Source: Bacteroidales bacterium (lineage in GTDB: Bacteria; Bacteroidota; Bacteroidia; Bacteroidales; UBA3663). Taken from it: a stretch of DNA of 9,646 nucleotides. Positions 6,699 to 9,646 of the stretch are shown here, piece after piece; position 1 is the stretch's first letter; every line of letters starts with the position of its first letter. The position numbers and the translations under genes were made by a program. The DNA is taken from positions 1 to 9,646 of the forward strand of contig JAUNCV010000074.1 of assembly GCA_030526445.1 (NCBI GenBank), in the 5' to 3' direction. A model generated the notes under the pieces. It saw only the letters and a list, made by a program, of their open reading frames with translations. It was not told the DNA's origin and searched no databases.

Positions 6699-8102
6699 AT
6701 GAAAAGATATTTCAATCTCCTCTTCTGCCTGCTTGGCGCTTTGTGCTGGTCGCCTGTTTTGGCCAGCGATGCAGTGACTGCCGATATCGATGCCAATGCC
6801 CCTATCGGATGGGCAACCTGTGCCTCGCTTTCGGGTGGAACCTATGCCGTGACGGGTGGCGGAGCTCAGGGCAAGAGCATCACGTTGCAGTCTGCCGGTT
6901 CGACCGATATGCGTTCGACCATCACCAAGGCCATCAAGAACAATGACATCATCGTTCTGGACGGTTCGGGTACAAAGGGTACTGATTTTATCATTTCGAA
7001 AAACATAGATCTCAGCGACTTGAGCAACAAGACCATTGTGGGCATCAACGGTGCGCGGCTTTGTACCCAATGGCATCTGACCCCCGAACTTATTGCCCTG
7101 CTCGACGAAGCAGGAGTGAAGGATGCCTCGACTACAGGCGGCGGCGGTACGCTGAGCAATGGTGTAAAAATCTCGGAGGCAGCGGAATATCTGACCCGCA
7201 AGACGCTGCTCGAAGCAACGGGCGATGCCAAGGAGAGCTATCGTCATTCGGGCATCTTCACCCTCAGTGGCTGCAACAATATCATCATTCGCAACCTCAA
7301 GCTTGTGGGCCCTGGTTCGGTGGATGTAGGTGGTTATGACCTAATTTCGTGCAATGAGGGAACTACGCATCTGTGGGTAGATCATTGCGACTTTACCGAT
7401 GGTATCGATGGCAATTTCGATATCACGCATGGTTCGGACTTCGTTTCGGTCACCTGGTGCACTTTCAGTTATACAGCGCGTTCGTATATGCACCAGAACA
7501 CCAATCTGGTAGGTAGCGGTGACCATGTGACCAGCGACGAGGATAAGCTCAACGTAACTTTTGCCTACAATATCTGGGGCGCTGGTTGCCGAGCTCGTAT
7601 GCCTATGGTACGCTATGGAACGGTACATGTGTTCAACAACTATTACAACTGTGGGGGCAACCTGACAGCTTGTATCAATCCGCGCAAGAACTCGGAGGTG
7701 CTCATCGAGGGTAACTACTTCGACAAGGAGGTGAGTCGCGTCTTTTCGAACAATGATTCGAAGGGCTACGTGTGGGACGAAAGCAACTACATAGGCAATG
7801 CCAAAACCAAGAAGCCTGCATCGACCTACGAAGTGCTCGATATGCCATATATATATAATGTACGCGATGCACAAACTATCCCCGATGTGCTGACATCGCC
7901 GCAGGGTGCCGGTGCGACTCTCGTCTCGCCTCTCACCATCGAGGAAACACCTACCGGCATCGACCCGCTTGTGGCCACACCCTCTTCGGCCGAAGCCCAG
8001 TCTTCTCCTGCCTATGATTCCTACAATCTCCAAGGCCAGCCTCTTGCTTCGCACAGCAAGGGGTTGCGTGTCTGTAGTAGCAAAGTGATTATGCAGAAGT
8101 GA
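6699..8102 (+). CDS. Secreted PL1-family pectate lyase
   Basis: This 467-residue protein should cleave polygalacturonan by calcium-dependent beta-elimination. Residues 1-22 form a signal peptide (likely cleavage VLA|SD). The parallel beta-helix carries PL1 hallmarks: NNIIIRNLKLVGPG (193-206), LWVDHCDFTDGIDGNFDI (225-242), with D237 and D241 as likely calcium ligands, and RMPMVRYGTVHVFNNYY (300-316). R300 matches the catalytic arginine and R305 the substrate-binding arginine of the family pattern RxPxxR. About 65 residues (120-185) separate the early KTIVG strand from SGIFTLSG, longer than in classical PL1 enzymes. After the lyase domain, roughly 410-467, comes a Ser/Pro/Ala-rich linker and a tail (AYDSYNLQGQPL then KGLRV) resembling the C-terminal tails on many secreted Bacteroidota proteins. 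No alternative upstream start exists in frame. It is divergent from polA. Pectin rather than pectate preference cannot be excluded. Confidence 0.94.
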   Translation: MKRYFNLLFCLLGALCWSPVLASDAVTADIDANAPIGWATCASLSGGTYAVTGGGAQGKSITLQSAGSTDMRSTITKAIKNNDIIVLDGSGTKGTDFIISKNIDLSDLSNKTIVGINGARLCTQWHLTPELIALLDEAGVKDASTTGGGGTLSNGVKISEAAEYLTRKTLLEATGDAKESYRHSGIFTLSGCNNIIIRNLKLVGPGSVDVGGYDLISCNEGTTHLWVDHCDFTDGIDGNFDITHGSDFVSVTWCTFSYTARSYMHQNTNLVGSGDHVTSDEDKLNVTFAYNIWGAGCRARMPMVRYGTVHVFNNYYNCGGNLTACINPRKNSEVLIEGNYFDKEVSRVFSNNDSKGYVWDESNYIGNAKTKKPASTYEVLDMPYIYNVRDAQTIPDVLTSPQGAGATLVSPLTIEETPTGIDPLVATPSSAEAQSSPAYDSYNLQGQPLASHSKGLRVCSSKVIMQK

Positions 8103-8106
8103 TGTT

Positions 8107-8149
8107 TTTATACAAAATGCACTAACTTTTTGCCATTTTTTTGTATAAA
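8107..8149. terminator. A/T-rich inverted repeat after the pectate lyase, possible terminator
   Basis: Eleven bases at 8107-8117 (TTTATACAAAA) are perfectly inverted at 8139-8149, with a 21-nt loop, starting 4 nt after the lyase stop codon. The right arm holds a T-run from 8136. Position suits a terminator, but the stem has a single G-C pair and the loop is long, so the hairpin is weak. An operator for a dimeric regulator is an alternative, though it lies about 54 bp upstream of the gdhA -33 element. Confidence 0.35.
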
Positions 8150-8202
8150 TATTGCAAAATTGCCACTTTTTTTATCTTTTTCGAGAATTTTTCTATAAAA
8201 TA

Positions 8203-8235
8203 TTTGGAGAATACTTGCAAAGTGCCTATCTTTGC
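8203..8235 (+). promoter_or_regulatory. gdhA promoter (Bacteroidota -33/-7)
   Basis: TTTG at 8203-8206 and TATCTTTGC at 8227-8235 are separated by 20 nt, matching both halves of the Bacteroidota primary sigma-factor consensus. Transcription should start near 8241, leaving a leader of about 65 nt before the gdhA ATG. The surrounding 203-bp gap is strongly A/T rich and contains no open reading frame of note. This is the best promoter match in the window. Confidence 0.72.
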
Positions 8236-8240
8236 ACCGC

Positions 8241-8261
8241 ATAACAAAACGAAAGTGTTAT
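8241..8261 (+). promoter_or_regulatory. Stem-loop at predicted 5' end of gdhA mRNA
   Basis: ATAACA (8241-8246) is repeated inverted as TGTTAT (8256-8261) around a 9-nt loop. It begins at or within a few bases of the predicted transcription start. A 5'-terminal hairpin can slow mRNA decay; that function is inferred here. AAGGA follows at 8263-8267, but it is about 40 nt from the start codon, too far to act as its ribosome binding site. Confidence 0.35.
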
Positions 8262-8305
8262 TAAGGAAAAAAGTTCAATTATAAACTCATTAAATTTAAA
8301 GAACA

Positions 8306-9643
8306 ATGGACGCTAAGAAAGTTCTTGAGGATCTGAAGCGCAGATTCCCTAATGAACCTGAGTATCATCAGGCAGTTGAAGAGGTACTTGCTACTATCGA
8401 AGAAGAGTATAACAAGCACCCAGAATTTGACAAGGTGAATCTTATCGAGCGCCTTTGCATTCCAGATCGCGTTTACACCTTCCGTGTAACTTGGATGGAT
8501 GACAATGGCAACTACCAGACCAACACTGGTTACCGTATCCAGCACAACAACGCTATCGGCCCATACAAAGGTGGTATCCGTTTCCACAAGTCTGTAAACT
8601 TGGGTATTCTCAAGTTCCTTGCTTTCGAGCAGACTTTCAAGAACTCTCTTACTACTCTCCCAATGGGTGGCGCTAAGGGTGGTTCAGACTTCTCTCCACG
8701 TGGCAAGTCGGCTGCCGAGGTAATGCGTTTCTGCCAGGCATTCATGCTCGAGCTTTCTCGTAACATCGGTCCTGACTGCGACGTTCCTGCAGGCGATATC
8801 GGCGTAGGTGGCCGCGAGGTAGGCTACATGTTTGGTGCTTACAAGAAGTACACCCGTCAGTTCCAGGGCGTTCTCACTGGCAAGGGCCGTGAGTTCGGTG
8901 GTTCTTTGATCCGTCCTGAGGCTACCGGTTATGGTACCGTTTACTTCCTCCGCGCTATGCTCAAGACCAAGGGTGACAGCATCGAGGGCAAGAAGGTGCT
9001 CATCTCTGGTTCGGGCAACGTTGCTCAGTATGCAGCTGAAAAGGTGCTCCAGTTGGGTGGTACCGTAATGACCATGTCTGACTCAGATGGTTACATCTAC
9101 GATCCAGAAGGCATCGATCGCGCTAAGCTCGACTATATCTTCGACCTCAAGCAGGTACAGCGTGGCCGTATCAAGGAGTATGTAAACGAGTATCCTAATG
9201 CTAAGTATGTAGAGGGTGCTAAGCCTTGGTTTGAGAAGGCAGACATCGCTCTCCCATGTGCTACCCAGAACGAGCTCAACGAGGAGGCTGCTAAGGCTCT
9301 CGTAGCTAATGGCTGTATCGCAGTTGCTGAGGGTGCTAACATGCCTACCACACCAGAGGCTATCAAGGTATTCCAGGATGCTAAGATCCTCTACTCTCCA
9401 GGTAAGGCTTCGAACGCTGGTGGTGTATCAGTATCTGGTCTCGAGATGACTCAGAACTCAGAGCGTCTCTCATGGACCGCTGAGGAGGTTGACGCTAAGC
9501 TCCTCTGGATCATGGAGAACATTCACGAGAACTGCGTGAAGTATGGTACCGAACCTGATGGCTATGTTAACTACGTGAAGGGTGCTAACGTTGCCGGTTT
9601 CATGAAAGTGGCTAAGGCCATGATGGCTCAGGGTGTATTCTAA
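8306..9643 (+). CDS. gdhA: Glutamate dehydrogenase, hexameric type, probably NADP-dependent
   Basis: The enzyme interconverts 2-oxoglutarate plus ammonia and glutamate in the cytoplasm, the main ammonia entry route in many gut Bacteroidota. At 445 residues it has the length of the small hexameric class. The substrate domain shows GPYKGGIRFH (K88), K112, PMGGAKGGSDF with the catalytic lysine K124, and PAGDIGVGGREVGYM with D164. The Rossmann domain holds GSGNVA (235-240) and the following SDSDGYIYDPEG, and GGVSVSGLEM near the end closes the active site. NADP use is likely from similarity to anabolic members but not proven by these residues. Codon use differs from the neighbours: many GCT, GGT, CGT, TCT and AAG codons, typical of strong expression. 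The ATG follows an A-rich leader without a Shine-Dalgarno site. The gene ends in tandem stops, TAA then TAG, at the window edge. Confidence 0.97.
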   Translation: MDAKKVLEDLKRRFPNEPEYHQAVEEVLATIEEEYNKHPEFDKVNLIERLCIPDRVYTFRVTWMDDNGNYQTNTGYRIQHNNAIGPYKGGIRFHKSVNLGILKFLAFEQTFKNSLTTLPMGGAKGGSDFSPRGKSAAEVMRFCQAFMLELSRNIGPDCDVPAGDIGVGGREVGYMFGAYKKYTRQFQGVLTGKGREFGGSLIRPEATGYGTVYFLRAMLKTKGDSIEGKKVLISGSGNVAQYAAEKVLQLGGTVMTMSDSDGYIYDPEGIDRAKLDYIFDLKQVQRGRIKEYVNEYPNAKYVEGAKPWFEKADIALPCATQNELNEEAAKALVANGCIAVAEGANMPTTPEAIKVFQDAKILYSPGKASNAGGVSVSGLEMTQNSERLSWTAEEVDAKLLWIMENIHENCVKYGTEPDGYVNYVKGANVAGFMKVAKAMMAQGVF

Positions 9644-9646
9644 TAG

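Noticed and set aside
7846..7860. Short AT dinucleotide run in the pectate lyase gene
   Set aside because: It simply encodes PYIYN with about five AT units, too short to treat as a phase-variable tract.
7341..8054. A 237-codon minus-strand frame in the pectate lyase gene
   Set aside because: It is antisense to clear PL1 motifs and has no family features of its own.

Overview
The window looks like chromosomal DNA from a member of the Bacteroidota, most likely a Prevotella-like gut or rumen bacterium. Three things point there. The promoter -7 boxes have the Bacteroidota form TAnnTTTGC, the start codons have A/T-rich leaders without strong Shine-Dalgarno sites, and the gene content is plant-polysaccharide hydrolases beside Bacteroidota-type PolA and glutamate dehydrogenase. 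The genus is an inference; no rRNA or other marker is present.

Layout. On the minus strand, read right to left, lie polA (6544-3668, DNA polymerase I), a GH115 xylan alpha-glucuronidase (3642-1168) and a GH43 glycosidase (1099 to the window edge, C-terminus missing). The gaps between them are only 25 and 68 nt. I see no promoter in either gap and no convincing terminator, so the two hydrolases may be read through from polA. The 68-nt gap carries a GC-rich REP-like palindrome. On the plus strand, divergent from polA across 154 bp, lies a secreted PL1 pectate lyase (6699-8102). After a 203-bp A/T-rich gap comes gdhA, glutamate dehydrogenase (8306-9643), which ends in tandem stops at the right edge of the window.

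Function. GH115 and GH43 both have signal peptides and fit together: GH115 removes 4-O-methyl-glucuronic acid branches from xylan, and GH43 probably trims xylose or arabinose. The PL1 lyase cuts pectin. These three genes form a small cell-wall-degradation cluster set between two housekeeping genes. No SusC/SusD pair, regulator or transporter is visible, so this is not a complete polysaccharide utilisation locus within these limits. gdhA links ammonia to glutamate and appears highly expressed, judging by its strong promoter match and distinct codon use.

I found no clearly new biological system. The points most worth a second look are the polA-GH115-GH43 arrangement, a charged insertion with a DLFAMF motif in the PolA proofreading domain, a frame-shifted 11-bp tandem repeat in polA, and stem-loops at the predicted 5' ends of the pectate lyase and gdhA mRNAs. 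All gaps between genes are shorter than 300 bp.
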